Shown in pieces: positions 15,012 through 23,287 of a DNA stretch of 33,224 bases. Origin of the DNA: an uncultured Coriobacteriales bacterium. GTDB lineage: Bacteria; Actinomycetota; Coriobacteriia; Coriobacteriales; QAMH01. The translations under genes were made by a program, and so were the position numbers. The DNA lies in the NCBI GenBank assembly GCA_934646835.1, contig CAKUES010000020.1, positions 1-33,224 of the forward strand, given 5' to 3'. Each line of letters starts with the position of its first letter. The stretch's first letter is position 1. A model generated the notes under the pieces. That model saw nothing but the letters and a program-made list of their open reading frames with translations, searched no databases and was not told where the DNA came from.

Positions 15012-15520
15012 CGTTTCCGAGCCTTGCCCTTGCCTCTGTTCTTGCGAAACCTTGCAGTGAATCTAAGGGGCGTTGCAATGAGCAATAGTGCGAACGCAAC
15101 AGCGCCGACAATCATTGCCTTGCAGTCGTCGGACAACGGGTTAAGGGCTGCAAGCAGCGAGAAAACGCCGCACTCGAGCTCAACCCAGGCCACCGAGCGA
15201 GCACTTGCGAGATACCAGGCATCCTTCTCGTCGCTCTCGAGGCCGGCAGGTTGGTTCCAATGCTCAGGACTGACCAGATGGAGAACGAGGGCCAGAAGCG
15301 CGATGCAAGTCAGCATGACAATAGGGAGGAGCAGCAGCTCGGCAGGAGAGCCCCAGCGGTTTGGCTGCATGTCAACGCCGTAGTGGACGGGGACCTTCTC
15401 TCCGGCGGGCACTGCTGCGACAGTAAAACCCGTCAGCACGACGCTGCAAGCGCCGGTTAGCCACCCCATCGCTTCTGCTATGCGCACATCCTTTGTTATC
15501 CATGGCGCTTTTTTGGGCAT
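15008..15520 (-). CDS. DUF1648 (SdpI-like) integral membrane protein
   Basis: The protein has 170 residues on the minus strand, with AAGGAGG before the ATG. The segment VPVHYGVDMQPNRWGSP at about 43-59 is the DUF1648 signature (P-x-H-x-G-x-x-x-R-W-G-S). About four hydrophobic segments are seen near 17-38, 62-84, 105-125 and 133-152, followed by a strongly basic tail (RFRKNRGKGKARKR) in the cytoplasm. DUF1648 occurs in SdpI-type immunity proteins and many unknown membrane proteins; no toxin partner is visible here. It is the second gene of the R3-bracketed island. Confidence 0.75.
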   Translation of the reverse strand: MPKKAPWITKDVRIAEAMGWLTGACSVVLTGFTVAAVPAGEKVPVHYGVDMQPNRWGSPAELLLLPIVMLTCIALLALVLHLVSPEHWNQPAGLESDEKDAWYLASARSVAWVELECGVFSLLAALNPLSDDCKAMIVGAVAFALLLIATPLRFTARFRKNRGKGKARKR

Positions 15521-15592
15521 AACCCCTCCTTCTGACCGCTTTGATAACTATATAGGATGTTGCGCGGGCCTTGTCTTGCCCGTCTCGTCACA

Positions 15593-15732
15593 AAAAGTGC
15601 GCCAAGTAGGAAGGGTTTGGAGAAGTTGCTGAGTAGACAAGGAAGCGCGTCTCTCTGACCGGCGCTTCTACGCCTCAAGCAAGGGCGCTACCTGACCATC
15701 GCACAAAACCCTTCCTACTTCGTGCACTTTTT
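15593..15732. repeat. ~140-bp element R3, copy 2
   Basis: Same orientation as copy 1 at 13664-13803 and about 90% identical. Its terminal inverted repeats (about 27 bases) are slightly less perfect. Most differences are transitions, and one (C to T opposite G) keeps pairing as a wobble. It lies upstream of the DUF1648 gene. Confidence 0.75.
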
Positions 15733-15750
15733 GTTTTGCCGCGGTATGTG

Positions 15751-15779
15751 CCGTTGCAAGACGGGGCTGTCTGCAACGG
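15751..15779. other. Hairpin upstream of citrate synthase
   Basis: CCGTTGCA-A-GAC at 15751-15762 pairs with GTCTGCAACGG at 15769-15779 around a GGGGCT loop. Function is unknown; it lies well upstream of the proposed citrate synthase promoter. The rest of 15780-15890 shows nothing I can support. Confidence 0.4.
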
Positions 15780-15896
15780 AAGTGGGTCCGATTGCCGCTG
15801 CTGGTGACCGCGAAATCTAGAGGAAAGCGGCATAGGGGCGGTTGCCGACGTGTCTTTTGCCGCTTGTGGCATGGTACGCGCCGCTTGCGCCCGCAA

Positions 15897-15924
15897 TATG
15901 ACCGTAACCTGCGCCTCATATAAT
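15897..15924 (+). promoter_or_regulatory. Probable promoter of the citrate synthase gene
   Basis: A perfect TATAAT at 15919-15924 has a weak -35 candidate (TATGAC, 15897-15902) 16 bases upstream. The start codon follows 70 bases later, leaving a leader of about 60 nt. Confidence 0.5.
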
Positions 15925-15993
15925 GGGAAAGCATGACGACTGACTCAGGTGTCGCGTGCGGCACCTTGCCACCCATTTCGCCAGGAGGTGCCT

Positions 15994-17397
15994 ATGGTAG
16001 ATCGCAGTGACTTCGCCCTTTATAACAACTTTGGCGCATACACCGGTTTTCCAAGCGAGTGCTATTCGCTCTACAACGTCAAGCGCGGCCTGCGCAACCC
16101 AGACGGCACTGGCGTCGTCGCGGGTATGACCTCCGTCAGCAACGTGCACGGCTATCTCACCGATGAGGGCGTCAAGGTTCCCACAGAAGGCCGCCTTACC
16201 CTGCGCGGCTACGACATCAAGGACCTCGTCCGCAACGCCGTGAGCGAGGACCGCTTTGGCTACGAGGAACTCGCCTTCCTCCTGTGGGATGGTGACCTCC
16301 CCAGCCGTGACGACCTCGAGACCTTCAACGAGATGATCGACGAGCAGCGCGAGCTACCCGACGGCTTCGTCGCCAACTTGATCATGAACTGTCCCTCCGC
16401 GAGCGCCATGAACATGCTCGCTCGCAGCGTTTTGCTGCTCTACGCGCAGGACCCCGACGCCGACGTCATCACCCAAAAGCACGAGGTCGACGTCGCCATC
16501 CAGCTGCTCTCGCGCCTCCCGCGCCTCGCGGTCTTGAGCTACCTCGCGCGCAAGCAGATCTCCAGCCACCGCATGTACATCAACCCGCCCGTCGCGGGTC
16601 TTTCCACGGCGGAGACCATCCTCACCATGCTGCGCCCGGACATGTCCTACACGCACGAGGAAGCCAAGATGCTCGACATCATGCTGATGCTCCACGCGGA
16701 GCACGGCGGCGGCAACAACTCCACCTTCACCACGCGCGTCCTCTCCTCGAGCGGCACGGATGCTTACAGCGCTTACGCCGGCGGCATCAGCAGCCTCAAG
16801 GGCCCCAAGCACGGTGGCGCCAACATCAAGGCAATCTCCATGCAAGACGATCTCAAGGATAACGTGGCCGACTGGACCGACGAGGGCCAGGTCGCGGATT
16901 ATCTGCGCCGCGTCCTGCGCAAGGAGGCCAACGACCACAGCGGCCTCATCTACGGCATGGGACATGCCGTCTACACGCTGAGCGATCCGCGCGCAGAGAT
17001 CTGCAAGAAGTTCGCGCGCCGCATGGCGGAGGGCACGGAGTACGAGGGCGACTTCAGGCTCGTCGAGACCATCGAGCGTCTCTCTCCGGAGCTCTTCGCC
17101 GAGTCCAAGGGCGTCGAGAAGGCCATCTGCGCCAACATCGACATGTACTCCGGCCTGGTCTACCGTATGCTCGGCATCCCTGAGGAGCTCTTCACCCCGC
17201 TCTTCGCCGTCGCGCGCCAGGCTGGCTGGAGCGCGCACCGCTTCGAGGAACTCGCGGCCGGCCGACGCATCATCCGCCCCGCCTACAAGTCCATCGAGAA
17301 GCGTCGCGAGTATGTGCCGATGGAGATGCGCTCTGCGGCAAAGGATATCGAGAGCTCGCAGGTCATCAACATCAACGAGGACGTCCCCAACGACTAA
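15994..17397 (+). CDS. Citrate synthase
   Basis: From the ATG at 15994 (AGGAGGT at 15983-15989) the protein has 467 residues. The three catalytic residues of the family are visible: His in HAEHGGGNNSTFTTR (about 234-237), His324 in MGHAVYTLSDPRA and Asp383 in NIDMYSGLVYRML. The substrate-shaping segment GRLTLRGYDIKDLV is also typical. It condenses acetyl-CoA and oxaloacetate to citrate. The protein is longer at its N-terminus (about 50 extra residues) than many bacterial enzymes. The isocitrate dehydrogenase gene follows after 69 bases on the same strand, so the pair probably supplies 2-oxoglutarate for glutamate synthesis in an incomplete TCA cycle. A 2-methylcitrate synthase role cannot be excluded. 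Confidence 0.93.
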   Translation: MVDRSDFALYNNFGAYTGFPSECYSLYNVKRGLRNPDGTGVVAGMTSVSNVHGYLTDEGVKVPTEGRLTLRGYDIKDLVRNAVSEDRFGYEELAFLLWDGDLPSRDDLETFNEMIDEQRELPDGFVANLIMNCPSASAMNMLARSVLLLYAQDPDADVITQKHEVDVAIQLLSRLPRLAVLSYLARKQISSHRMYINPPVAGLSTAETILTMLRPDMSYTHEEAKMLDIMLMLHAEHGGGNNSTFTTRVLSSSGTDAYSAYAGGISSLKGPKHGGANIKAISMQDDLKDNVADWTDEGQVADYLRRVLRKEANDHSGLIYGMGHAVYTLSDPRAEICKKFARRMAEGTEYEGDFRLVETIERLSPELFAESKGVEKAICANIDMYSGLVYRMLGIPEELFTPLFAVARQAGWSAHRFEELAAGRRIIRPAYKSIEKRREYVPMEMRSAAKDIESSQVININEDVPND

Positions 17398-17466
17398 ACC
17401 ACGCAGGTCGCAGCGCTGCCACGCGAGACACCGCGGTACGCGCTGCGCGAGAGAAGGAACAACGAC

Positions 17467-18552
17467 ATGAGCAAGCACACCATCACCCTCATCCCCGGAG
17501 ACGGCATCGGACCGGAGATCACCGCGTGCATGCAGCGCGTGATCGCCGCTGCGGGCGTCGACATCGACTGGCAGGTCGTCAACGCCGGCGCCGGCGTCAT
17601 GGACGAGTACGGCACCCCGCTGCCTGAGCACGTGCTCGAGGCGATCAGCAAGACCGGCATCGCTATCAAGGGCCCCATCACCACGCCGGTTGGCTCGGGC
17701 TTCCGCAGCATCAACGTGGCGCTGCGCAAGCACTTCGACCTGTTCACCAACCTGCGCCCCGTCTGGTCGATCAAGGGCACGGGCGCTCGCTACGACGACG
17801 TCGACATCGTCATCTTCCGCGAGAACACGGAGGACCTCTACGCCGGCATCGAGGCCGACATGGACACGGCGGAGGCCGATGAGCTCATCGCCTGGGCGGT
17901 AGAGAAGGGCCTGGGCACGATCAAGCCCGACAGCGCGATCAGCATTAAGCCCATCAGCGTGTCCGGCTCCGAGCGCATCGTTCGCGCGGCGTTCGAGTAT
18001 GCCGTCGCCAACGGCCGCAAGAAGGTCACGGCCGTGCACAAGGCCAACATCATGAAGTGCTCTGACGGCCTCTTCCTGCGCACCGCGCAGAAGGTGGCCG
18101 AGGAGTATCCCGCTATCGAGTTCGAGACGATGATCGTCGACGCAACCTGCATGAACCTCGTGATCGATCCGTCGCGCTTCGACGTCATGGTGCTGCCCAA
18201 TCTCTATGGCGACATCGTGAGCGACCTGTGCGCCGGTCTCGTGGGCGGACTGGGCATGGCGCCGGGCGCCAACATCGGCGCCGACGTCGCGATCTTCGAG
18301 GCGGTCCACGGCTCCGCACCCGACATCGCCGGCAAGGGCATCGCCAACCCCACGGCGGAGATGCTCTCTGGCTGCATGCTGCTCGACCATATCGGCGAGA
18401 AAGAGGCTGCGAACAAGATCAGGGCGGCGATCGGCAGCGTCTACGCTGCTGGCGAGCATCTCACCGGTGATATCAAGAAGATCGTCACTGGCTCTGCTGC
18501 GGATGCTGCCACCAGCACCGAGTTCACCGATGCGGTGATCGCGGCGCTGTAG
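17467..18552 (+). CDS. Isocitrate dehydrogenase (probably NAD-dependent)
   Basis: The protein has 361 residues, within the isocitrate/isopropylmalate dehydrogenase family. The N-terminus ITLIPGDGIGPEI, the substrate segment SINVALRKHFDLFTNLRP, RENTEDLYAGIE (the N-T-E-D-x-Y-A-G-x-E form separates isocitrate from isopropylmalate enzymes) and the metal-binding region around LYGDIVSDLCAGLVGGLG are clear. The C-terminal VHGSAPDIAGKGIANPTA motif is the family signature. The shorter length and sequence type resemble NAD-dependent enzymes. It oxidises isocitrate to 2-oxoglutarate and follows citrate synthase in one likely operon. The ATG at 17467 has AAGGA at 17454-17458. Confidence 0.92.
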   Translation: MSKHTITLIPGDGIGPEITACMQRVIAAAGVDIDWQVVNAGAGVMDEYGTPLPEHVLEAISKTGIAIKGPITTPVGSGFRSINVALRKHFDLFTNLRPVWSIKGTGARYDDVDIVIFRENTEDLYAGIEADMDTAEADELIAWAVEKGLGTIKPDSAISIKPISVSGSERIVRAAFEYAVANGRKKVTAVHKANIMKCSDGLFLRTAQKVAEEYPAIEFETMIVDATCMNLVIDPSRFDVMVLPNLYGDIVSDLCAGLVGGLGMAPGANIGADVAIFEAVHGSAPDIAGKGIANPTAEMLSGCMLLDHIGEKEAANKIRAAIGSVYAAGEHLTGDIKKIVTGSAADAATSTEFTDAVIAAL

Positions 18553-18582
18553 GTCACGGCAAGCGGTAGCGCGCAGTAAAAG

Positions 18583-18615
18583 CGCCCCTGCTCCGATGTG
18601 GAGCGGGGGCGTTTT
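18583..18615. terminator. Bidirectional terminator between isocitrate dehydrogenase and the Ig-like gene
   Basis: CGCCCCTGCTCC (18583-18594) pairs with GGAGCGGGGGCG (18600-18611) with one wobble. TTTT follows on the plus strand and AAAA precedes it, giving a T-run on the minus strand too. It serves two convergent genes. Confidence 0.85.
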
Positions 18616-18646
18616 GGGTTTGCCTGCGTGTTCCTGGGGGATGCTG

Positions 18647-19471
18647 CTATTTGTTGAAGTTGGTGAAGCCGAAGTCCTTGAGGGTAAGCCCACAGGCGCT
18701 GACCCCCAGATTTGTCAGGCTCATGAGATCGTGCACAATGGGGTTGAGGTCGGTGTTGAAGTCAAAGCAGTCCTCTGACGATTTGTACGCGCTCTTCTTC
18801 ATCGTCCTCACGCCGATTGTCTCGGCGCCCCTGTAACCAGTGATTGTGCATTCCCTGTTCTTGTACTTGGCCGAGAAGACGAGCTCTGCGGCACGACCGT
18901 TGTTTTCATAGATAGCGGTGAATCGGTCGTAAGTTGCACTGTAGCGTAGCACGTACTTTTCATTTTCATTGGAAACGGCGTTTTCGTAGTATTTCTCCTC
19001 TTGCGCGTAGGAGGCTTGGTAGCCGGCGCCCACTATGATGTCGTTCTTAAGCGTCTCGACTGCAACGTCGAACCTTGCGTCGCCTTTAACGGTGATCTTG
19101 TACAGGACGGTGTGGCCCTGGTACTTGGCGGTGATGGTGACCTTGCCCTCTTTCTTGGTGGTCATGATGCCCTTCTTCACCGTGGCGATCTTGGCGTTGC
19201 CGGTGGACCACTTGATTTTGGAGGGCTTGACCTTCTTCATGCTGTTGTTCTTCTTGAGGTAGAACTCCAGCTCGCGCTTCTCGTTGGCCTTGACGGTGCC
19301 CTTCGTAGTGCTCGTCGCCATCGGTGCAAAGCTGCTGCCCGCCGTGGTGCTGACAACGGCGTTGCCGCTGGCGGCAGGTGCGGCCTGTGCGGCGACGGGA
19401 GCGATACAGGTCATGCTCGTCGCGAGTGCGATGGTTGCGGCTGCGGTGACGACGTGCTTCGTGATCTTCAT
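18647..19471 (-). CDS. Secreted protein with a bacterial Ig-like (BIG2) domain
   Basis: The protein has 274 residues. AGGAGG precedes the ATG at 19471. A signal peptide spans about residues 1-31 (MKITKH, hydrophobic core, AQAAPA). A BIG2-type Ig fold follows at about 55-130, with the pattern IKWSTGNAKIATVKKG, then KEGKVTITAKYQGH and YKITVK. The remaining 140 residues are a Tyr-rich domain I do not recognise (KYVLRYSATYDRFTAIYENNGRA region), with two Cys that may form a disulfide. No membrane anchor or sortase signal is seen, so it is probably released or held non-covalently. Such domains are common in surface adhesion proteins. Confidence 0.8.
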   Translation of the reverse strand: MKITKHVVTAAATIALATSMTCIAPVAAQAAPAASGNAVVSTTAGSSFAPMATSTTKGTVKANEKRELEFYLKKNNSMKKVKPSKIKWSTGNAKIATVKKGIMTTKKEGKVTITAKYQGHTVLYKITVKGDARFDVAVETLKNDIIVGAGYQASYAQEEKYYENAVSNENEKYVLRYSATYDRFTAIYENNGRAAELVFSAKYKNRECTITGYRGAETIGVRTMKKSAYKSSEDCFDFNTDLNPIVHDLMSLTNLGVSACGLTLKDFGFTNFNK

Positions 19472-19706
19472 GCAAAGCCTCCTATTCCCAGGGCTGCGTG
19501 TCGGGCCTTCCCATCAGTTTATCAGCTGGAATCTGGCATGACGGCGCCGCAGGCGTGAAGAACGGTGCCGCTGCAACGCCTCCTCTTAATTCCTTGTGAA
19601 AACTCTGTGCACGCTTTCGATTCATGGCTGCGGGCTAGGGGCAACGGCGGTAAAATCTTTTGTCTGGGATTTCTCCCATTGAACGCACTACGAAACGGAG
19701 CTAAAC

Positions 19707-20729
19707 GTGGCATTGAAATTTGGCAAGACTCCGCGCGGCGCTCATGGGGTTTCCGGCGGCAATCGCCAGAACCCTCAGGCGGCAGGTGCCCCCACCGGGC
19801 AGCGCCAGCCGGGCCGCACAGAACAAATGCAACCGGTTCGCACCCAGAGCGGCATGTCCGCGCAGGGTCGCTACGGTCGCGGCGAGGCAACTGATCGCCG
19901 CAATATCGTCCCCGAGCGCGGTCAGGCGCTCCAACAGGACATGCATGTTGGCAACGAGAATCTCGTCGCAACGCAGGCGACGGGCTCTTACGCGGACCTC
20001 GCAGGCGACGGTCGCCAGCAGAAGTTCGGCAAGGTCGTCATCTCCCTGCGCAACGTCACCAAGGTCTACCCCGCACAGCCGGATAAGCCCGCGCTGGTCG
20101 GCCTGAGCCTTGACATCTGCGCTGGCGAGTTCGTCTTCCTGGTCGGTCACTCCGGCTCTGGCAAGTCGACCTTCATCCGCATGCTCAACCGCGAGGTCAT
20201 CCCCACGAGCGGCGAGCTCATCGTCGCGGGCGAGAACCTGCGTACCATCAAGAACTGGCGCATTCCCTACCTGCGCCGCAACGTCGGCTGCGTCTTCCAG
20301 GACTTCAAGCTGCTGCCCAACAAGACCGCGTTCGAGAACGTGGCCTTCGCGCTCGAGGTTATCGGCAAGAGCCGCCATGTCATCGAGACCCAGGTCCCGG
20401 AGGTTTTGCGCCTCGTCGGCCTGGAGCAGAAGATGGACAAGTACCCCGACGAGCTCTCCGGTGGCGAGCAGCAGCGCGTCTCTATCGCGCGCTCCATCGT
20501 CAACCGCCCGCCGCTGTTGATCTGCGACGAGCCTACCGGCAACCTGGACCCCCAGACCTCCCTGGGCATCATGCGCCTGCTCGAGCGAATCAACCGCACT
20601 GGCACCACCGTGCTCGTGGCAACGCACGACCGCGAGATGGTCGACCAGATGCGCCGTCGCGTCCTTGCGCTGGAGAACGGCGTCTTGGTCCGCGACCAGA
20701 AGAGGGGAGTGTACGGCTACGATGTCTAA
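19707..20729 (+). CDS. ftsE: Cell division ATP-binding protein FtsE with long N-terminal extension
   Basis: The protein has 340 residues. The canonical FtsE ATPase begins at about residue 109 (VVISLRNVTKVYP). Walker A GHSGSGKST is at about 147-155, Q-loop VFQDFKLLPN, signature LSGGEQQR near 250, Walker B LLICDEPTGNLD near 271, and the H-loop ATHD. FtsE with FtsX forms a membrane ABC complex at the division site that activates peptidoglycan hydrolases. Typical FtsE has about 228 residues; the first 108 here are Gly/Gln/Arg-rich and look disordered. The start GTG at 19707 has ACGGAG at 19695-19700, and no good ribosome site lies near the canonical start, so the extension seems real. A TAAAAT at 19652 may be the -10 box. 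It overlaps ftsX by eight bases. Confidence 0.93.
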   Translation: MALKFGKTPRGAHGVSGGNRQNPQAAGAPTGQRQPGRTEQMQPVRTQSGMSAQGRYGRGEATDRRNIVPERGQALQQDMHVGNENLVATQATGSYADLAGDGRQQKFGKVVISLRNVTKVYPAQPDKPALVGLSLDICAGEFVFLVGHSGSGKSTFIRMLNREVIPTSGELIVAGENLRTIKNWRIPYLRRNVGCVFQDFKLLPNKTAFENVAFALEVIGKSRHVIETQVPEVLRLVGLEQKMDKYPDELSGGEQQRVSIARSIVNRPPLLICDEPTGNLDPQTSLGIMRLLERINRTGTTVLVATHDREMVDQMRRRVLALENGVLVRDQKRGVYGYDV

Positions 20730-21645
20730 GTTCGTCTATTTTCTTAAAGAGAGCCTGATCAGCTCCCGCCGCAACCTGGGCACCACCATCGGCGGTATCA
20801 TCACGCTGTTCTTGAGCCTGTTCATGGTCGGCGTCTCGATCATGTTCTCGACGATGATCTCCAACGTCACCACGAGCTTCGAGGAAGAGGTCAACATCCG
20901 CCTCTACATCTCGGACGACGCCAAGGACAAGCAGATCGACGCGTTGACGCAGTACCTCGAGTCCATGGAAGGCGACAACGGCAACGTTGCAAGCGTCACC
21001 TTTATGGACAAGGATGTCGTGCTCGAGGAGTTCAAGAAGCAGACCTCCAGCAACACGGACATCGTCGACCAGCTCGACGGCAACCCGCTGCCGCGCACCT
21101 ACGTCATCGAGCTCAAGGACACCCAGAAGGTCCAGGAGACGGCCAACGCCATCATCGCCAACGAGGCCTTCACCAAAATCGCAGACAACCCGGAGAACCC
21201 CGGCGAGTCCGTCAAGTACGGTCAGGGCACGGTCGAGCGCCTGTTCCTCGTGGTCAACCTGATCCGCGGCGCCTGTATCGCGGCCATCATCCTGCTGGTC
21301 TTCATCTCCCTCGTGTTCTTGAACAACACGATTCGTCTGGCGATCACCGCCCGTCGCAAGGAGATCTCGATCATGCGCTTGGTCGGCGCGAGCAACGGCT
21401 TCATCCGCGGTCCCTTCATCATGGAGGGCGTGCTGCAGGCCCTGGTGGGCGCCATCTTGGCGATCATCAGCATCAGCATCATCCGCAGCGCCGCCATGCC
21501 GCACCTCGAGACGATGGTCACCTTCCTGCCGCTTACGGTGGACCCCGGTGTCTACACGATGATCTACGTCGTCTTGATCGTCGCCGGTATCGCCGTCGGC
21601 GCCCTCGGCTCCGCTTGGGCGATGCGCAAGTACCTCAAGATCTAA
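20722..21645 (+). CDS. ftsX: Cell division protein FtsX
   Basis: From the ATG at 20722, overlapping the end of ftsE, the protein has 307 residues. The topology is typical: cytoplasmic N-terminus (KESLISSRRNL), first membrane helix (about 19-45), an extracellular domain (about 46-170) that includes VNIRLYISDDAKDKQI, then three more helices with the FtsX-type loop NTIRLAITARRKEISIMRLVGAS before the last two. It couples FtsE ATPase activity to cell-wall hydrolases. An in-frame start at 20665 lies inside ftsE and is not needed. A strong terminator follows. Confidence 0.95.
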   Translation: MSKFVYFLKESLISSRRNLGTTIGGIITLFLSLFMVGVSIMFSTMISNVTTSFEEEVNIRLYISDDAKDKQIDALTQYLESMEGDNGNVASVTFMDKDVVLEEFKKQTSSNTDIVDQLDGNPLPRTYVIELKDTQKVQETANAIIANEAFTKIADNPENPGESVKYGQGTVERLFLVVNLIRGACIAAIILLVFISLVFLNNTIRLAITARRKEISIMRLVGASNGFIRGPFIMEGVLQALVGAILAIISISIIRSAAMPHLETMVTFLPLTVDPGVYTMIYVVLIVAGIAVGALGSAWAMRKYLKI

Positions 21646-21673
21646 GCTCGCCTGCAAGGCAACGCAACTCAAA

Positions 21674-21713
21674 AACAACCCCGAAAGCGCTCGCGCTCTC
21701 GGGGTTGTTTTTT
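21674..21713 (+). terminator. Terminator of ftsEX
   Basis: An approximately 16-bp stem (AACAACCCCGA with TCGGGGTTGTT outermost, AGCGC with GCGCT inside) is followed by TTTTTT. Confidence 0.92.
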
Positions 21714-21786
21714 GCCCGGTGCTTGCCGCCGCATGCCGCTGCCGTAATCGGCATGACGCGCACAGGTCGAAGCCGCCTGACGCTGG

Positions 21787-21829
21787 TAGAATTTAAAGGC
21801 TATGTTTCTTCGTATGAAGGAGGAGCTCA
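21787..21829 (+). promoter_or_regulatory. Probable eno promoter -10 and strong ribosome site
   Basis: TAGAAT at 21787-21792 fits a -10 box, and AAGGAGGAG at 21818-21826 lies just before the enolase ATG. No clear -35 is seen. The short leader and strong ribosome site fit a highly expressed glycolytic gene. Confidence 0.45.
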
Positions 21830-21830
21830 G

Positions 21831-23120
21831 ATGAGCACCATCATCGATATCTACGGTCGCGAGGTTCTCGACTCCCGCGGCAACCCCACCGTCGAGGTCG
21901 AGGTTTCCCTGGACGACGGCAGCTTTGGCCGTGCGACTGTCCCCAGCGGTGCGAGCACCGGCGCCTTCGAGGCCGTCGAGCTGCGCGACCCGGAGGACCC
22001 CCGTTATCTGGGCAAGGGCGTCAAGCGCGCTGTCGAGCATGTCAACGAGGAGATCGCAGATGCGCTGCTGGGCATGGAGGCTACCGACCAGCGTGCCATC
22101 GATGCGGCTCTCATCGAGCTTGACGGCACCCCCAACAAGGGCAACCTGGGTGCCAACGCCATCCTCGGTGCCAGCCTGGCCTGCGCTAAGGCAGCGGCAG
22201 AGTCCACTGAGCTCACTCTTTACAGCTACATTGGCGGTGCCAACGCGCACCTGCTGCCCACTCCCATGATGAACATCCTCAACGGTGGCGCACATGCAGA
22301 CAACACCGTCGACATCCAGGAATTCATGATCATGCCCGTCGGCGCAGAGACCTTCACCGAGGGTCTGCGTTGGTGCGCAGAGATCTACCACACCCTGAAG
22401 AAGGTCCTCAAGGAGCGCGGCCTGGGCACCGGCGTGGGTGACGAGGGCGGCTTCGCCCCCAACCTCTCCACCAACGAGGAGCCCCTGCAGCTTATCACCG
22501 AGGCTTGCGAACGCGCTGGCTACAAGCCCGGCGAGCAGATCAAGTTCGCCATGGACCCCGCCTCCACCGAGTACTACAACGCCGAGACCGGCAAGTACGT
22601 CCTCGCCGGCGAGGGCCGCGAGTTCACCAGCGCAGAGATGGTCGACTACTGGGAGGACCTGGTCAACCGCTATCCCATCGTCTCCATCGAGGATGGCATG
22701 GCCGAGGAGGACTGGGACGGCTGGAAGCTTTTGACCGAGCGCATCGGCGACCGCGTCCAGCTCGTGGGCGACGACCTCTTCGTCACCAACCCCGAGCGTC
22801 TGCGCAAGGGCATCGAGCTTGGCGTCGCAAACGCGATCCTCATCAAGTTCAACCAAATCGGCTCTCTGACCGAGACCCTCGAGGCCATCAACCTGGCTCA
22901 GAAGCACAACTACACCTGCGTCATCAGCCACCGCTCCGGTGAGTCCGAGGACGTCACCATCGCCGATCTCTCCGTCGCCGTCAACGCCGGCCAGATCAAG
23001 ACCGGCGCTCCCTGCCGCACGGACCGCGTCGCCAAGTACAACCAGCTCATCCGCATCGAGGAGGAGCTGGGTGCCAGCGCTCAGTACGCGGGTAACGAGG
23101 CTTTCTACAACATCAAGTAA
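21831..23120 (+). CDS. eno: Enolase (phosphopyruvate hydratase)
   Basis: From the ATG at 21831 the protein has 429 residues, the usual bacterial size. The N-terminus STIIDIYGREVLDSRGNPTVEVEV, the GASTGAFEAVELRD loop, GGAHADNTVDIQEFMIMPVGA, the metal-binding SIEDGMAEEDWDGW and DDLFVTNPERL, and the signature ILIKFNQIGSLTETLEAI are all present. SHRSGESEDVTIADLSVA completes the active site. It converts 2-phosphoglycerate to phosphoenolpyruvate in glycolysis. The codon bias is strong, as expected for a highly expressed gene. An in-frame start at 21615 overlaps the ftsX terminator and is excluded. The neighbouring DivIC gene downstream is a conserved association. Confidence 0.98.
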   Translation: MSTIIDIYGREVLDSRGNPTVEVEVSLDDGSFGRATVPSGASTGAFEAVELRDPEDPRYLGKGVKRAVEHVNEEIADALLGMEATDQRAIDAALIELDGTPNKGNLGANAILGASLACAKAAAESTELTLYSYIGGANAHLLPTPMMNILNGGAHADNTVDIQEFMIMPVGAETFTEGLRWCAEIYHTLKKVLKERGLGTGVGDEGGFAPNLSTNEEPLQLITEACERAGYKPGEQIKFAMDPASTEYYNAETGKYVLAGEGREFTSAEMVDYWEDLVNRYPIVSIEDGMAEEDWDGWKLLTERIGDRVQLVGDDLFVTNPERLRKGIELGVANAILIKFNQIGSLTETLEAINLAQKHNYTCVISHRSGESEDVTIADLSVAVNAGQIKTGAPCRTDRVAKYNQLIRIEEELGASAQYAGNEAFYNIK

Positions 23121-23157
23121 AGCCTGCGGCATTGCCGCTGCAGCTTAACGAGCTTGG

Positions 23158-23195
23158 GAAGGGCGCGGGCGCGAGGTCCGCGCCCTTCTCTGTTC
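23158..23195 (+). terminator. Terminator of eno
   Basis: An 11-bp stem GAAGGGCGCGG/CCGCGCCCTTC (23158-23168 with 23178-23188) is followed by TCTGTTCTCTT, a broken T-run. Confidence 0.75.
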
Positions 23196-23287
23196 TCTTG
23201 GTGTAGTGGGCAGACATCGCACAGGCGCGCTTTTGCCGCCGTGCTACAATCAAGGGCCGATATCCACCCAAAAACTAAGACGATTAG

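Noticed and set aside
13664..15732. R3 elements as SRP RNA paralogues
   Set aside because: They share AGTGCGCC and GCGCACTTTTT ends with the SRP RNA gene but lack the GGTCAGG and AGCAGCC motifs, so the likeness is probably a shared terminator style.
16354..18693. 779-codon minus-strand frame spanning citrate synthase and isocitrate dehydrogenase
   Set aside because: Covers two genes with all catalytic residues on the plus strand; shadow only.
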